From positions 124,001 to 188,000 of the forward strand of contig NZ_JAFLRF010000005.1 of assembly GCF_017315705.1 (NCBI RefSeq): 64,000 nt of DNA. Reading direction: 5' to 3'. The notes beneath the pieces are model-generated. The model was not told where the DNA came from. It saw only the letters and a list, made by a program, of their open reading frames with translations, and searched no databases. The stretch comes from Trinickia mobilis. Its GTDB lineage: Bacteria > Pseudomonadota > Gammaproteobacteria > Burkholderiales > Burkholderiaceae. The position numbers were made by a program, and so were the translations under genes. Positions within the stretch are counted from its first letter, which is position 1, and each line of letters begins with the position of its first letter. Shown one piece after another: positions 9,347 to 19,418 of the stretch.

Positions 9347-11245
9347 ATGCGTTCCACCCTTTCCGCCGCCCGCTTTCTTCCGACCATGCGCCGCTATTCC
9401 GCTCCCTCCGAACCCGCACCCCTCTCGACCGGGCCTCGCAACGACTGGCAGACGATCGTCTCGCTGATGCCCTATCTCGCGACGTACAAGTGGCGCGTCG
9501 TGCTGGCGCTGTCGTGCCTGATCGGCGCGAAGGTCGCGAACCTGGGCGTGCCGATCGTGATGAAACGGATCGTCGACGGCCTCGAGTCGATCCGGCACCT
9601 GACCGCGCTCGGCCGTGCGCAACAGGATCCGGTGATCGTGCTCGCGGGCGGCATCGGGCTCCTCGTCGTCGCCTACGCGGCGGTGCGGCTGTCGACGTCG
9701 ATGTTCACCGAGCTGCGCGAAATCCTCTTTTCGAAAGTGACCGAGAGCGCGGTGCGCCAGCTCGCACTGAAGGTGTTCCGCCATCTGCATGCGCTGTCGC
9801 TGCGGTTTCATCTCGACCGGCAGACGGGTGGCATGTCGCGCGATATCGAGCGCGGCACGCGCGGCATCCAGCAGCTCATTTCGTATTCGCTCTACAGCAT
9901 CCTGCCGACGCTTGTCGAAGTCGGCCTCGTGCTCGGTTTCTTCGTCGTCAAGTACGACGCGTACTACGCGATCGTCACGGGCATCGCGCTCGCCGCGTAC
10001 ATCGTGTTCACGGTCAAGGTCACCGAATGGCGCACGCATTTCAGGCGCACGATGAACGAGCTCGATTCGCGCGCGAACTCGCGGGCGATCGATTCGCTGC
10101 TCAACTACGAAACAGTCAAGTATTTCGGCAACGAGGAGTGGGAAGCGCAGCGCTACGACGAGAACCTCAAGCGCTATCGCGCGGCGGCGATCAAGTCGCA
10201 GAACTCGCTCTCGTTCCTGAACTTCGGGCAGCAGGCGATCATCGGCACGGGGCTCGTGTTCATCCTGTGGCGCGCGACGCAAGGCGTGATGGCGGGGCGT
10301 CTCACGCTCGGCGACCTCGTGCTGATCAACACGTTCATGCTGCAGCTCTATATCCCGCTGAATTTTCTGGGCGTCGTCTACCGCGAGCTCAAGCAAAGCC
10401 TGACCGACATGGACCGCATGTTTACGCTGCTTGGCGCCGCACGCGAAGTGCCCGATGCGCCGGGCGCGCCCGCGTTGTCGGTGACGGGCGGCGAAGTGCG
10501 CTTCGAGCACGTGAGCTTCGCTTATGAAGCCGCGCGTCCCATCCTCTTCGACGTGAGCTTCACGATTGCCGCGGGCACGACGACGGCGGTGGTCGGCCAT
10601 AGCGGCTCGGGCAAGTCGACGCTCGCGCGGCTGATGTTCCGCTTCTACGATCTGGACCGCACGACAGGCGGCGCGATCAAGATCGACGGCCAGGACATCC
10701 GCGACTTGACGCAGGATTCGCTGCGCGCGTCGATCGGCAGCGTTCCGCAGGACACGGTGCTCTTCAACGATTCGATCTACTACAACATCGCGTACGGACG
10801 GCCGACGGCCACGCGCGACGAAGTGATCGCGGCGGCGCGCGCCGCGCACATCCACGAATTCATCGAAGGCTTGCCGAAGGGCTATGACACGCCGGTGGGC
10901 GAGCGCGGCTTGAAGCTGTCGGGCGGCGAGAAGCAGCGCGTCGCGATTGCGCGCACGATCTTGAAGAACCCGCCGATCTTGTTGTTCGACGAGGCGACGT
11001 CGGCGCTCGATTCGCGCTCGGAGCGCGCGATCCAGCAGGAACTCGACCATATCGCGCGAGAGCGCACGACGCTCGTCATTGCGCACCGTCTATCGACGGT
11101 CGTGCACGCGCAGCAGATCATCGTGATGGATCGCGGGAGGATCGTCGAGCGGGGCACGCATGCGGAGCTGTTGAGCGCGGGCGGGCTGTTCGCGCAGATG
11201 TGGGCGTTGCAGCAGCAGCGCGCGGCGTCGCAAGTCAGCGCTTGA
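9347..11245 (+). CDS. Atm1/HMT1-type ABC transporter, fused permease-ATPase
   Basis: 632 aa half-transporter. The N-terminal half holds about six membrane helices in an ABC exporter domain (residues ~50-340), including RFHLDRQTGGMSRDIERGTRG typical of Atm1. The nucleotide-binding domain has Walker A VVGHSGSGKST, Q-loop SVPQDTVLF, signature LKLSGGEKQR, Walker B ILLFDEATSALD and H-loop IAHRLSTV. Bacterial Atm1 proteins export glutathione-linked metals or persulfides from the cytoplasm. The start may instead be the in-frame ATG at 9386. Its last 11 bases overlap the 3' end of murU on the opposite strand. Confidence 0.92.
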   Translation: MRSTLSAARFLPTMRRYSAPSEPAPLSTGPRNDWQTIVSLMPYLATYKWRVVLALSCLIGAKVANLGVPIVMKRIVDGLESIRHLTALGRAQQDPVIVLAGGIGLLVVAYAAVRLSTSMFTELREILFSKVTESAVRQLALKVFRHLHALSLRFHLDRQTGGMSRDIERGTRGIQQLISYSLYSILPTLVEVGLVLGFFVVKYDAYYAIVTGIALAAYIVFTVKVTEWRTHFRRTMNELDSRANSRAIDSLLNYETVKYFGNEEWEAQRYDENLKRYRAAAIKSQNSLSFLNFGQQAIIGTGLVFILWRATQGVMAGRLTLGDLVLINTFMLQLYIPLNFLGVVYRELKQSLTDMDRMFTLLGAAREVPDAPGAPALSVTGGEVRFEHVSFAYEAARPILFDVSFTIAAGTTTAVVGHSGSGKSTLARLMFRFYDLDRTTGGAIKIDGQDIRDLTQDSLRASIGSVPQDTVLFNDSIYYNIAYGRPTATRDEVIAAARAAHIHEFIEGLPKGYDTPVGERGLKLSGGEKQRVAIARTILKNPPILLFDEATSALDSRSERAIQQELDHIARERTTLVIAHRLSTVVHAQQIIVMDRGRIVERGTHAELLSAGGLFAQMWALQQQRAASQVSA

Positions 11246-11963
11246 CGCTCTCGCGCGAGCGCAACGCGTCGTCCAGCGCCTTGAGCTGCGCGGGCGTGCC
11301 GACGTTCTCCCACGGGCCTTCGTAAAGCTCGCCGCTCACGCGTCCGGCGCCGATGGCATCGCGATAGTACGGCGTCAGCGCGCGCCGCGTGCCGGGCGGC
11401 AAAGCGCGGAACATCCGCGTGTCGTAGAGCCCGATGCTGCCGAACGTGTAGCGCGGCGCGCCGTCGAGCGACACCTTGCCGCCGGCCAGCGCGAAGTCTC
11501 CAGCGGGATGAAACGCGGGATTCGGCACCATCACGAGATGCATGCCCGGCTCGTCGGCCGAAGCCATCCGCGCTGCACGTTCGCGCAAGCGCGCATAGTC
11601 GAAATCGCAGTACACGTCGCCGGCCACCGCAATGAAGACTTGCGGCGCTCCCGCGTCTTCGATGAGCGGCAGCGCCTGCGCAATGCCGCCCGCGGTTTCG
11701 AGCGCTTCGCCCTCCGCCGAATACAAGAGGCGCACGCCCCAGCGCGAGCCGTCGCCGAGTGCGCTTTCGATCTGCTCGCCGAGCCACGCGTGGTTGATCA
11801 CGATCGTATCGAAGCCCGCGGCCGCCAGCCGTTCGATCTGCCAGACGATCAGCGGCTTGCCGCCTGCTTCGAGGAGCGGCTTCGGGCAGGTGTCGGTGAG
11901 CGGGCGCATCCGGTCGCCGCGCCCGGCCGCAAAGATCATCGCTTTGTTCAAGGTGTGCGCCAT
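11235..11963 (-). CDS. murU: N-acetylmuramate 1-phosphate uridylyltransferase MurU
   Basis: 242 aa nucleotidyltransferase. The signature AAGRGDRMRPLTDTCPKPLL binds nucleotide, and INHAWLGEQIE, LETAGGI and VAGDVYCDFD follow as in Pseudomonas MurU. It joins UTP to MurNAc-1-phosphate, giving UDP-MurNAc directly from recycled peptidoglycan. It lies 3 bp behind amgK, which makes the MurNAc-1-phosphate, so the pair is one functional unit. The older annotation 'mannose-1-phosphate guanylyltransferase-like' is the main alternative, but the amgK neighbour decides for MurU. The 3' end overlaps the ABC transporter gene by 11 bp. Confidence 0.88.
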   Translation of the reverse strand: MAHTLNKAMIFAAGRGDRMRPLTDTCPKPLLEAGGKPLIVWQIERLAAAGFDTIVINHAWLGEQIESALGDGSRWGVRLLYSAEGEALETAGGIAQALPLIEDAGAPQVFIAVAGDVYCDFDYARLRERAARMASADEPGMHLVMVPNPAFHPAGDFALAGGKVSLDGAPRYTFGSIGLYDTRMFRALPPGTRRALTPYYRDAIGAGRVSGELYEGPWENVGTPAQLKALDDALRSRESVKR

Positions 11964-11966
11964 CGT

Positions 11967-13001
11967 TCAGAACGTGTAGCCGACTTCGGTTGCGCGGCCC
12001 GCGAGGTCGTCGAGCAGCTTCGCGAAGGCGCCGAGCGGGCGATAGCGCTCGCTGACCTTGCGCGCGTAATCGAGGAAGCGGGGCAGGTCCGCGAGGTAAT
12101 GCGGCTTGCCGTCGCGATAGTTGATGCGGGCGAAGAGGCCGAGCACCTTGATGTGCCGCTGCAGGCCCATCCATTCGAGTTGCCGGTAGAACTCGCCGAA
12201 GTCGGCGTCGACCGGCAAGCCGGCCTTCTTCGCGCGCTCCCAGTAATAGGCGAAGCAGTCGAGCTCGAACGCCTCGTCCCAGCTGATGAACGCATCGCGC
12301 AGGAGCGATGCCACGTCGTACGTGATCGGACCGTACACCGCGTCCTGGAAGTCGAGCACGCCGGGATTCGGCACCGCGATCATCAGGTTGCGCGGCATGA
12401 AATCGCGCAGCATGTAAACCTGCGGCTGCGCACGTGCGCTCGCGATCAAGAGGGCGAACGTGCGGTCCAGCACGTCGCGCTGGCTGGTGTCGAGCGTGCA
12501 ATCGAGATGCCGCCCCACGAACCACTCGGGCATCAGCTCCATTTCGCGGCGAAGGAATGCTTCGTCGAACGGCGGCAGCACGCCCTCGCGCGACACGAGC
12601 TGCCAGCGGATCAACGTGTCCAGCGCATCGCGCATGAGCGGCCGCGCACGCTCGGCATCCTTCGGATCGAGCGTTGCGATATACGACTGCGTGCCGAGAT
12701 CGGTCACGAGCATGAAACCTTGCTCGAAATCACATTCCAGTACGCTCGGCACGTGCACGCCCGCTGCGGCGAGCATGTGTGCGATGTCGACGAATTCGCG
12801 GCATTTTTCGGGCGGCGGCGCATCGACGGCGATCAATGTTTCGCCATGCGCGCCCGCGCTTTTCAGCCTGAAATACCGTCGAAAGCTGGCGTCGGAGGAG
12901 GCGGGACAAAGCGTGGCGACGTCGAGCAGGTAGCGTTGATCTAGCGAGGACAACCAGTTCGTAAGGTGTTCGCGGCGGGAATCGGCTGGAGTCGGCGTCA
13001 T
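11967..13001 (-). CDS. amgK: Anomeric MurNAc/GlcNAc kinase AmgK
   Basis: 344 aa aminoglycoside-phosphotransferase-fold kinase. It has SSDASFRRYFRL at the glycine-rich loop, VYMLRDFMPRNLMI as the catalytic loop (Asp and Asn) and VLDFQDAVYGP as the metal-binding DFG-like motif. It phosphorylates MurNAc or GlcNAc at the anomeric position, feeding MurU and bypassing de novo UDP-MurNAc synthesis; in pseudomonads this lowers fosfomycin sensitivity. I chose ATG 13001 because a putative -10 element lies just upstream at 13029-13034 and the upstream TTG at 13028 would place the start inside it. It is divergent from lptD, the same order as in Pseudomonas. Confidence 0.88.
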   Translation of the reverse strand: MTPTPADSRREHLTNWLSSLDQRYLLDVATLCPASSDASFRRYFRLKSAGAHGETLIAVDAPPPEKCREFVDIAHMLAAAGVHVPSVLECDFEQGFMLVTDLGTQSYIATLDPKDAERARPLMRDALDTLIRWQLVSREGVLPPFDEAFLRREMELMPEWFVGRHLDCTLDTSQRDVLDRTFALLIASARAQPQVYMLRDFMPRNLMIAVPNPGVLDFQDAVYGPITYDVASLLRDAFISWDEAFELDCFAYYWERAKKAGLPVDADFGEFYRQLEWMGLQRHIKVLGLFARINYRDGKPHYLADLPRFLDYARKVSERYRPLGAFAKLLDDLAGRATEVGYTF

Positions 13002-13028
13002 AAAATGGGAGAGCAAAACTTCTTGCAA

Positions 13029-13034
13029 TATAAT
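13029..13034 (+). promoter_or_regulatory. Putative -10 element between amgK and lptD
   Basis: A perfect TATAAT reads on the plus strand, and the same bases read TATTAT followed by ATTG on the minus strand. It could serve lptD (195 nt downstream) or amgK (28 nt from its ATG). No good -35 box is visible at 17 nt in either direction, so the assignment is tentative. Confidence 0.4.
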
Positions 13035-13229
13035 ACCCCACGACTTTTTTGACGCGCCCCGTGTTCGGCCTTCGCACGGTTCTCACGATTTCAGTTTGAC
13101 CGCCCGCCGTATCGCCCGATCGATCACTCCTCTTTCGTGCGCACTCAGACCGCCGCGTCCTCGCCGGGCGGGCGGTTCTTCGTGTGACCGTGCAATGCTT
13201 GGCTGCCGGGCCGATTCGCCAAACGATAC

Positions 13230-15611
13230 ATGCCGCCAAAACAGCTTTTCCCAACGACGAACCCCTCAAGCGACGCGTCGCCGCGCAAAAGGCGGCTCGT
13301 CGCGGCGTTGATCGCCGTGCCGGGCCTGCTGCCGTCGGTATCGAGCGCCCAGCTCGCGGGCGCCGCAGCGCAGCCGCAACAGATCGACGCGCCGTGGGGC
13401 CTGCGGCTCGCCCCACAACTCGAAGAGCATCCGCTTACGCCGGGCGACAAGCCCGTCACCTTCGTGCTCGGCGACCAGGCGAGCGGCACCAGCGATCAGG
13501 ACATGGCCGCGAAGGGCTCGGCCGAGATTCGCCACAACCTGTCGGTGATCAAGGCGGACGCGCTGCACTACGACGAAGACACCGACATGGCCGACGCCTA
13601 CGGCACGGTGCGTGTCATCGACAATGGCGTGTCGTTCATCGGGCCGGAAGCGCATTTGAAGGTGGACTCGAACCAGGGCTACATGCCGACGCCGAAGTAC
13701 CACTTCAACATCACGGGCGGTTCGGGCAGCGCCAAGCAGGTGCAACTGCTCGACAGCGAGCGTTCGATTTTCCAGAGCGCCACCTATACGGCGTGCCAGT
13801 GCGCGAACCCGGCGTGGTACATCAAGGGCAGTGAGTTCGAGTTCGACACCGGTGCCGATGAAGGCGTCGCGCACAATGCCGTGGTGTTTTTCCAGGGCGT
13901 GCCGATCTTCGCGAGCCCATGGCTGTCGTTTCCGCTCTCCGATGCGCGCAGAAGCGGCCTGTTGCCGCCCACCTGGTCGACGGGCGGGAGCAACGGCTTC
14001 GAACTTTCGGTCCCTTACTACTTCAACATCGCGCCGAACCGTGACCTGACGCTGACGCCGACGATCATCTCGAAGCGCGGGCTGGAAACGGATGCGCAGT
14101 TCCGCTATCTGTCGCCGACGTACTCCGGCTCGATCACGGGCATCTTCCTGCCCGACGACGCGATCACGAAGACGAACCGTTACTCGATTTCGATCAACCA
14201 CAACCAGAACTTCGGCAACGGGTTCGGCGGGTACATCTACTACAACCGGGTTTCGGACAACACCTTCCCTGAGGATCTGGGCTCGTCGACGGCGCAGATC
14301 ATCAACGGGACGCAGCTGCTGTATCAGCAGGAAGCCGGGCTGACCTACAACAACGGCCCGTGGTCCGTGCTGACGCGGGTGCAGGACTGGCAGACGCTCT
14401 ATCCGTCGATCGCGCCGTACGGGCGGGAGCCGGAGCTCAACGTCAAGTACGCGAAATACAACGTCGGCGGCTTCGACTTCGGCGCGGCGGCCGACTACAC
14501 GCGCTTCACGATCACGACGCAGGACACGATCCAAGGCGATCGCTTCACCTTCGATCCGTACCTGTCGTACTCGCTCGTCGGCCCCGGCTACTTCGTGACG
14601 CCGAAGGTGCAATGGCACTTCGCGTCGTACCAGCTCAGCACGATCGGGCTGAGCCAGACCGGCACTGCGCCGCCTGCCGGGCAGCCGAGGAACTTCACCG
14701 AGCAGATCCCGACGTTCTCGTTCGATTCGGGGCTGATCTTCGAACGCTCGGTGCGGCTCTTCGGCGAGGATTACACGCAGACGCTCGAACCGCGTCTGTA
14801 CTACGTCTACACGCCGTACCGCAACCAGGACTTCGCGCCGCTCTTCGACACCGCGGAAGCGGACTTCGGGCTCGCCGAAATCTTCACGCCGAATACGTTC
14901 GTCGGCGGCGACCGCGTGGCCGACGCCAACCGCATCACGGCGGCGCTCACGACTCGCTTCATCAATCCGGCGAGCGGCGACGAGCGGGCGCGCTTCGTCC
15001 TCGCGCAGGAATACTATTTCCGGGATCAGCGCGTCACCCTGCTGCCGGGCGAGACGTCCACGCAGGCGACGCGCTCGGACTTGATCGCGGGGGCGTCGAT
15101 CAAGCTCGGAAGCGCTTTCGCGTCGGAAACCGCCGTCCAATATAATGCGGAGAACAGCCAGCTCCGGCAGGCCGTGGCTGGCTTCGCGTTCAGCCCGGAA
15201 GCGGGCAAGGTGCTCAATTTCGCGTACCGCTATACGCGCGCGGATACCACGCTCGATTTCACGCCGGTCCGGCAGCTCACGATTTCCGCGCAGTGGCCGC
15301 TCACGCACCACTTTTTCGGCGTGGCGCGCATCAACTACGACCTGGCCGGGCATTCCTTAGTCGATAGCCTGGTTGGGTTGCAGTACGATGCGGACTGCTG
15401 GGTGCTGGGTGTCGGCGTCCAGCGTTACGCGAACGGCGTGAGTTCTGCGGGGACCCCGACTCAGGGAACGAAATACCTGATGCAGCTCACGCTCAAGGGC
15501 TTGTCCAACGTCGACAACGGCTTGGTTCAGTCCTTCCGCGCAGCGGTGCCGGGGTACACGCCGCTGCCGCCGCCGCCGCCGCCCCAGGCGCGGTTCACTG
15601 ACTATGAATGA
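13230..15611 (+). CDS. lptD: LPS-assembly outer-membrane protein LptD
   Basis: 793 aa. Positively charged N-terminus and hydrophobic segment ending SVSSAQ (signal peptide, cut near residue 40). A periplasmic LptA-like beta-jellyroll domain follows ([29 protein letters not shown]), then a 26-strand type barrel (residues ~240-770) and a proline-rich C-terminal tail. With LptE it inserts lipopolysaccharide into the outer leaflet. Only three cysteines are present: Cys189, Cys191 and Cys723, against four in the mature E. coli protein. The stop overlaps a potential surA start by four bases (ATGA), and the two genes are surely co-transcribed. Confidence 0.95.
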   Translation: MPPKQLFPTTNPSSDASPRKRRLVAALIAVPGLLPSVSSAQLAGAAAQPQQIDAPWGLRLAPQLEEHPLTPGDKPVTFVLGDQASGTSDQDMAAKGSAEIRHNLSVIKADALHYDEDTDMADAYGTVRVIDNGVSFIGPEAHLKVDSNQGYMPTPKYHFNITGGSGSAKQVQLLDSERSIFQSATYTACQCANPAWYIKGSEFEFDTGADEGVAHNAVVFFQGVPIFASPWLSFPLSDARRSGLLPPTWSTGGSNGFELSVPYYFNIAPNRDLTLTPTIISKRGLETDAQFRYLSPTYSGSITGIFLPDDAITKTNRYSISINHNQNFGNGFGGYIYYNRVSDNTFPEDLGSSTAQIINGTQLLYQQEAGLTYNNGPWSVLTRVQDWQTLYPSIAPYGREPELNVKYAKYNVGGFDFGAAADYTRFTITTQDTIQGDRFTFDPYLSYSLVGPGYFVTPKVQWHFASYQLSTIGLSQTGTAPPAGQPRNFTEQIPTFSFDSGLIFERSVRLFGEDYTQTLEPRLYYVYTPYRNQDFAPLFDTAEADFGLAEIFTPNTFVGGDRVADANRITAALTTRFINPASGDERARFVLAQEYYFRDQRVTLLPGETSTQATRSDLIAGASIKLGSAFASETAVQYNAENSQLRQAVAGFAFSPEAGKVLNFAYRYTRADTTLDFTPVRQLTISAQWPLTHHFFGVARINYDLAGHSLVDSLVGLQYDADCWVLGVGVQRYANGVSSAGTPTQGTKYLMQLTLKGLSNVDNGLVQSFRAAVPGYTPLPPPPPPQARFTDYE

Positions 15612-15667
15612 GCATGAGCGACATGCAAACGAACGGGCGGGACGAGCCCGATATCATTGGAGTAGCT

Positions 15668-17050
15668 GTGGCAATCATGAAGAATCTTCGTTTGGCAACG
15701 CTCGCGGCCGGTCTCGGTCTTGCCGCTGCGGTCACTTTTTTGCCGGTGTCGAGCGCATCTGCTCAAGCATTGGGCTCGCCGAGCGGCCAGACGGCGGATT
15801 CCGTCGCTGCCATCGTCAATAACGACGTCATCACGCAGCTCGAACTGGATCAGCGGGTCGGTCTGATCACGCGGCGTCTGCAGCAGCAGAACGCGCCGGT
15901 GCCGCCGCTCGACCAACTGCGCGCCCAGGTCCTGAACCAGATGGTGCTCGAGCGCATCCAGCTCGAGAAGGCGAAGGAAGACGGCATCAACGTCAGCGAC
16001 GCCGACGTGCAGACGACGCTGCAGCGTCTCGCGCAGGCGAACAGCATGTCGCTGGACATGTACCGCGCGCGCCTGGAGGCGGAAGGGGTGCCCTGGTCGG
16101 TGTTCGCGCGCGACGCGCGCACCGAGCTGACGCTCTCGCGGCTGCGCGAGAAGGAAGTCGACAGCAAGGTCACTGTCTCGGATGCGGAAGTCGCGAACTA
16201 CATCGCAAGCCAGCGCGGGCCGGCTGCGAAAGTGCAGCTCGATCTGCACTTGGACCACATTCTGGTCAAGGTGCCGGCCAATGCGGCGCAAGCGGATGTC
16301 GACGCGGCGCAGAAGAAGGCTCAAGCGATCCTGCAGCAGGCCACCGCGTCCGGCGCGAAGTTCGAATCGCTCGCGAAGGACGGCTCCCAGGCCGACGATG
16401 CGAAGAAGGGCGGCGACATGGGCTTCGTGCCGCAGTCGAAACTGCCGGCCGATTTCGTCAGCGCCGCGGCGCAGTTGCGTCCCGGCCAGGTGAACCCCGA
16501 TCTGATCCGCACGGGCGACGGCTTCGAAATCGTGAAGCTGGTCGACCGCCGCGCAGGCCAGGGCAGCAACGCGGCCGATGCGCCGAAGCTCGTGCAGACG
16601 CACGTGCGGCACATTCTGCTGCGCGTCGGCAATGGCCTTTCCGAGCCCGAAGCGCGCCAGAAGCTGCTCGATATCCGCCAGCAGATCGAAGCCGGCGGCG
16701 ATTTCGCCAAGTTCGCGCGCTCTTACTCGCAGGACGGTTCGGCGTCGCAAGGCGGCGATCTCGGCTGGATCAGCCCGGGCGAGACCGTGCCCGACTTCGA
16801 ACGCGCGATGAACAACCTGAAGGACGGCGAGATCAGCGAACCGGTGCGCAGCGAATACGGCTATCACCTGATCCAGGTGCTCGACCGTCGCGAAGCGGAA
16901 GGGTCGGTGACGCAGCAAATGGACATCGCGCGTCAGGCGATCGGCCAACGCAAGGCCGAGCAGGCCTACGCAGACTGGCTGCGCGAGCTGCGCGATTCCG
17001 CGTACGTGCAGTACAAGGGCGACCTTGCCGCGCTGCAACAGCAGCAATAA
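15668..17050 (+). CDS. surA: Periplasmic chaperone and peptidyl-prolyl isomerase SurA
   Basis: 460 aa from GTG 15668. The signal peptide [18 protein letters not shown] is followed by cleavage after SSASAQA. Then come the N-terminal chaperone domain ([19 protein letters not shown]) and two parvulin domains (about 190-290 and 305-405; the second has VRHILLRVG and DLGWISPGE). It helps fold outer-membrane proteins such as LptD, its upstream neighbour. Start choice: GGAG sits 5 nt before GTG 15668, whereas ATG 15608 (overlapping the lptD stop) would put an unlikely 23-residue polar stretch before the signal sequence; ATG 15677 is also possible. Confidence 0.92.
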   Translation: MAIMKNLRLATLAAGLGLAAAVTFLPVSSASAQALGSPSGQTADSVAAIVNNDVITQLELDQRVGLITRRLQQQNAPVPPLDQLRAQVLNQMVLERIQLEKAKEDGINVSDADVQTTLQRLAQANSMSLDMYRARLEAEGVPWSVFARDARTELTLSRLREKEVDSKVTVSDAEVANYIASQRGPAAKVQLDLHLDHILVKVPANAAQADVDAAQKKAQAILQQATASGAKFESLAKDGSQADDAKKGGDMGFVPQSKLPADFVSAAAQLRPGQVNPDLIRTGDGFEIVKLVDRRAGQGSNAADAPKLVQTHVRHILLRVGNGLSEPEARQKLLDIRQQIEAGGDFAKFARSYSQDGSASQGGDLGWISPGETVPDFERAMNNLKDGEISEPVRSEYGYHLIQVLDRREAEGSVTQQMDIARQAIGQRKAEQAYADWLRELRDSAYVQYKGDLAALQQQQ

Positions 17051-17054
17051 CTCG

Positions 17055-18053
17055 ATGAGCGCCGCCTCCCGCACGCCGTTGCAAATCGCCATCACGACGG
17101 GCGAGCCCGCTGGGGTCGGGCCTGAGCTGACGGCCCAGGCGCTGGCGGCTGCGGCGGCGCATTGGCCCGACGCGCAATTCACCGTGTTCGGCGATGCCGG
17201 GCTGCTCGCGGAGCGTGCGAAGGCGGTCGGTGTCGATTGGGCGCATCTTACCGGCGGCGCGCGCGTGCGCGTCGCGCACCGGCCGCTCGCGATGGCCGCG
17301 CAGGCCGGCAAGCTCGACGCCGCAAACGGCCGCTACGTGCTCGGCCTGCTCGACAATGCGATCGACGGCGCCACGGCCGGCATCTTCGACGCGATCGTGA
17401 CCGCGCCGCTGCAAAAGAGCACGATCAACGATGCCGGCGTGCCGTTCACCGGCCACACGGAATACCTCGCCGAGCGCACGCGCACGCAGCGCGTCGTGAT
17501 GATGCTCGCGGGCACCGGGGCGCGGCCGCTGCGCGTGGCATTGGCGACGACGCATCTGCCGCTGAAAGACGTGTCCGCGGCGCTGACGATCGACGGCCTC
17601 TTCGAAACGCTCACGATCATCGACCACGACTTGCGACGCGACTTCGGCCTCCCGGTGCCGCGCATCCTCGTGACCGGGCTAAACCCGCATGCAGGCGAAA
17701 ACGGCTATCTGGGCCGCGAGGAAATCGACGTGATTTCCCCCGCGCTCAAGCTCGCCACCGAACGCGGCATCGACGCACGCGGCCCTTATCCCGCCGATAC
17801 GCTGTTCCAGCCGCGCTATCTGGAAGGTGCCGACTGCGTGCTCGCGATGTTCCACGACCAAGGTCTGCCGGTGCTCAAGTACGCGACCTTCGGCGAAGGC
17901 GTCAACATCACGCTCGGGCTGCCGATCATCCGCACCTCGGTCGATCATGGCACCGCGCTCGATCTCGCGGGCACGGGGCGCGCCGATGCGGGCAGCCTGA
18001 TCGCGGCGATCGACGCGGCAGTGTCGATGGCGCGCAACCGGCGCGGCGCCTGA
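17055..18053 (+). CDS. pdxA: 4-hydroxythreonine-4-phosphate dehydrogenase PdxA
   Basis: 332 aa, starting 4 nt after the surA stop. [11 protein letters not shown] opens the protein as in all Pdx[44 protein letters not shown] and [16 protein letters not shown] carry the zinc-binding and substrate residues. It makes 3-amino-2-oxopropyl phosphate for pyridoxal phosphate synthesis. The order surA-pdxA-rsmA is conserved in many proteobacteria. A TTG at 17025 in the same frame would overlap surA and is less likely. Confidence 0.95.
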   Translation: MSAASRTPLQIAITTGEPAGVGPELTAQALAAAAAHWPDAQFTVFGDAGLLAERAKAVGVDWAHLTGGARVRVAHRPLAMAAQAGKLDAANGRYVLGLLDNAIDGATAGIFDAIVTAPLQKSTINDAGVPFTGHTEYLAERTRTQRVVMMLAGTGARPLRVALATTHLPLKDVSAALTIDGLFETLTIIDHDLRRDFGLPVPRILVTGLNPHAGENGYLGREEIDVISPALKLATERGIDARGPYPADTLFQPRYLEGADCVLAMFHDQGLPVLKYATFGEGVNITLGLPIIRTSVDHGTALDLAGTGRADAGSLIAAIDAAVSMARNRRGA

Positions 18054-18085
18054 GTATCTCCTCACTCCGCTTCTTTTCGATTTCG

Positions 18086-18916
18086 ATGTCCACTAGCAGA
18101 CAGCACCAAGGCCATTTCGCGCGCAAACGGTTCGGGCAGAACTTCCTGGTCGACCTGGGCGTGATCGACTCGATCGTCGACGTCATTCGTCCGCAGCGCG
18201 GCGAGCGGATGGTCGAGATCGGGCCGGGCCTGGGCGCGCTCACCGAGCCGCTGATCGAGCGGCTCGCGACGCCGGAAGCGCCGCTGCATGCGGTGGAGTT
18301 GGACCGCGACCTGATCACGCGTCTCAAGAAGAAATTCGGCGATCTGCTCGAGCTGCACGCGGGCGATGCGCTCGCGTTCGACTTCGGCTCGCTCGCGGCG
18401 CCCGGCGACACGCCGACGCTGCGCATCGTCGGCAACCTGCCGTACAACATTTCGAGCCCGCTGTTGTTCCATCTGACGACGTTCGCGCCGGTCGTGATCG
18501 ATCAGCATTTCATGCTGCAGAACGAGGTCGTCGAGCGGATGGTGGCCGAGCCGGGCAGCAAGGAGTTCGGACGGCTGTCGGTGATGCTCCAGTATCGCTA
18601 CGTGATCGACAAGCTGATCGACGTCCCCCCCGAAGCGTTCCAGCCGCCGCCGAAAGTGGATTCGGCGATCGTGCGGATGATTCCCTACGCGCCGAACGAA
18701 CTCGCGCCAGTCGATTCGGCCGTGCTCGGCGAAGTCGTGACGGCGGCGTTCTCGCAGCGGCGCAAGATGCTGCGCAACACGCTTGCTGCTTACCGCGATA
18801 CGGTCGATTTCGACGCGCTCGGGTTCGATCTCGCGCGGCGCGCCGAAGACGTGCCTGTCGACGAGTACGTGCGCGTCGCACAGGTGGTGGCAGCGGGCGC
18901 AGCGCCCGCCAAGTAG
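18086..18916 (+). CDS. rsmA: 16S rRNA dimethyladenosine transferase RsmA (KsgA)
   Basis: 276 aa. [11 protein letters not shown] begins the family, [15 protein letters not shown] is the AdoMet-binding motif I, and [16 protein letters not shown] is the catalytic NLPY motif. It dimethylates two adjacent adenosines in the 3' terminal helix of 16S rRNA during 30S assembly. It lies 32 nt after pdxA in the lptD-surA-pdxA-rsmA operon. The frame is open far upstream, antisense-free but without similarity, and ATG 18086 gives the expected family start. Confidence 0.95.
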   Translation: MSTSRQHQGHFARKRFGQNFLVDLGVIDSIVDVIRPQRGERMVEIGPGLGALTEPLIERLATPEAPLHAVELDRDLITRLKKKFGDLLELHAGDALAFDFGSLAAPGDTPTLRIVGNLPYNISSPLLFHLTTFAPVVIDQHFMLQNEVVERMVAEPGSKEFGRLSVMLQYRYVIDKLIDVPPEAFQPPPKVDSAIVRMIPYAPNELAPVDSAVLGEVVTAAFSQRRKMLRNTLAAYRDTVDFDALGFDLARRAEDVPVDEYVRVAQVVAAGAAPAK

Positions 18917-19018
18917 GCGCGCCGTCATGCCGTTCGCGGGTTGTCCGTTGGCGCTGCAAGCGGCGCCGCGGCTTTCTTGATACATTCGCTGTTTCGACGA
19001 ACCGAATCGGAGTGCAAG

Positions 19019-19405
19019 ATGCGTTTGCTTCACACGATGCTGCGAGTCGGCGACATGGATCGCTCGATCGCTTTCTACACCGAACTGCTCGGCATGAAAC
19101 TGCTGCACCGTACCGACTATCCGGAAGGCAAGTTCACGCTGGCGTTCGTCGGCTACACGGAGGAGAGCGAGGGCGCGGTGCTGGAGCTGACCCATAACTG
19201 GGACACGAGCGCCTACGACATCGGCACCGCCTTCGGCCATATCGCGATCGAGGTGGAAGATGCCTACGCGGCCTGCGAAAAGATCAAGGCACAAGGGGGA
19301 ACGGTCGTGCGCGAAGCGGGGCCGATGAAGCACGGCACGACGGTGATCGCCTTCATCACCGATCCCGACGGCTACAAGATCGAGTTCATTCAGAAGAAGC
19401 ACTGA
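19019..19405 (+). CDS. gloA: Lactoylglutathione lyase (glyoxalase I)
   Basis: 128 aa VOC-fold enzyme with a GGAG site 7 nt before its ATG. The metal ligands of GloA are present: His5 in RLLHTMLRV, the Glu of VLELTHNW, the His of FGHIAIEV and the Glu of YKIEFIQ. It isomerises the hemithioacetal of methylglyoxal and glutathione to S-lactoylglutathione. It stands alone, 102 nt after rsmA and convergent with the minus-strand block that follows. Confidence 0.95.
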   Translation: MRLLHTMLRVGDMDRSIAFYTELLGMKLLHRTDYPEGKFTLAFVGYTEESEGAVLELTHNWDTSAYDIGTAFGHIAIEVEDAYAACEKIKAQGGTVVREAGPMKHGTTVIAFITDPDGYKIEFIQKKH

Positions 19406-19418
19406 GCGAACTCAAACG

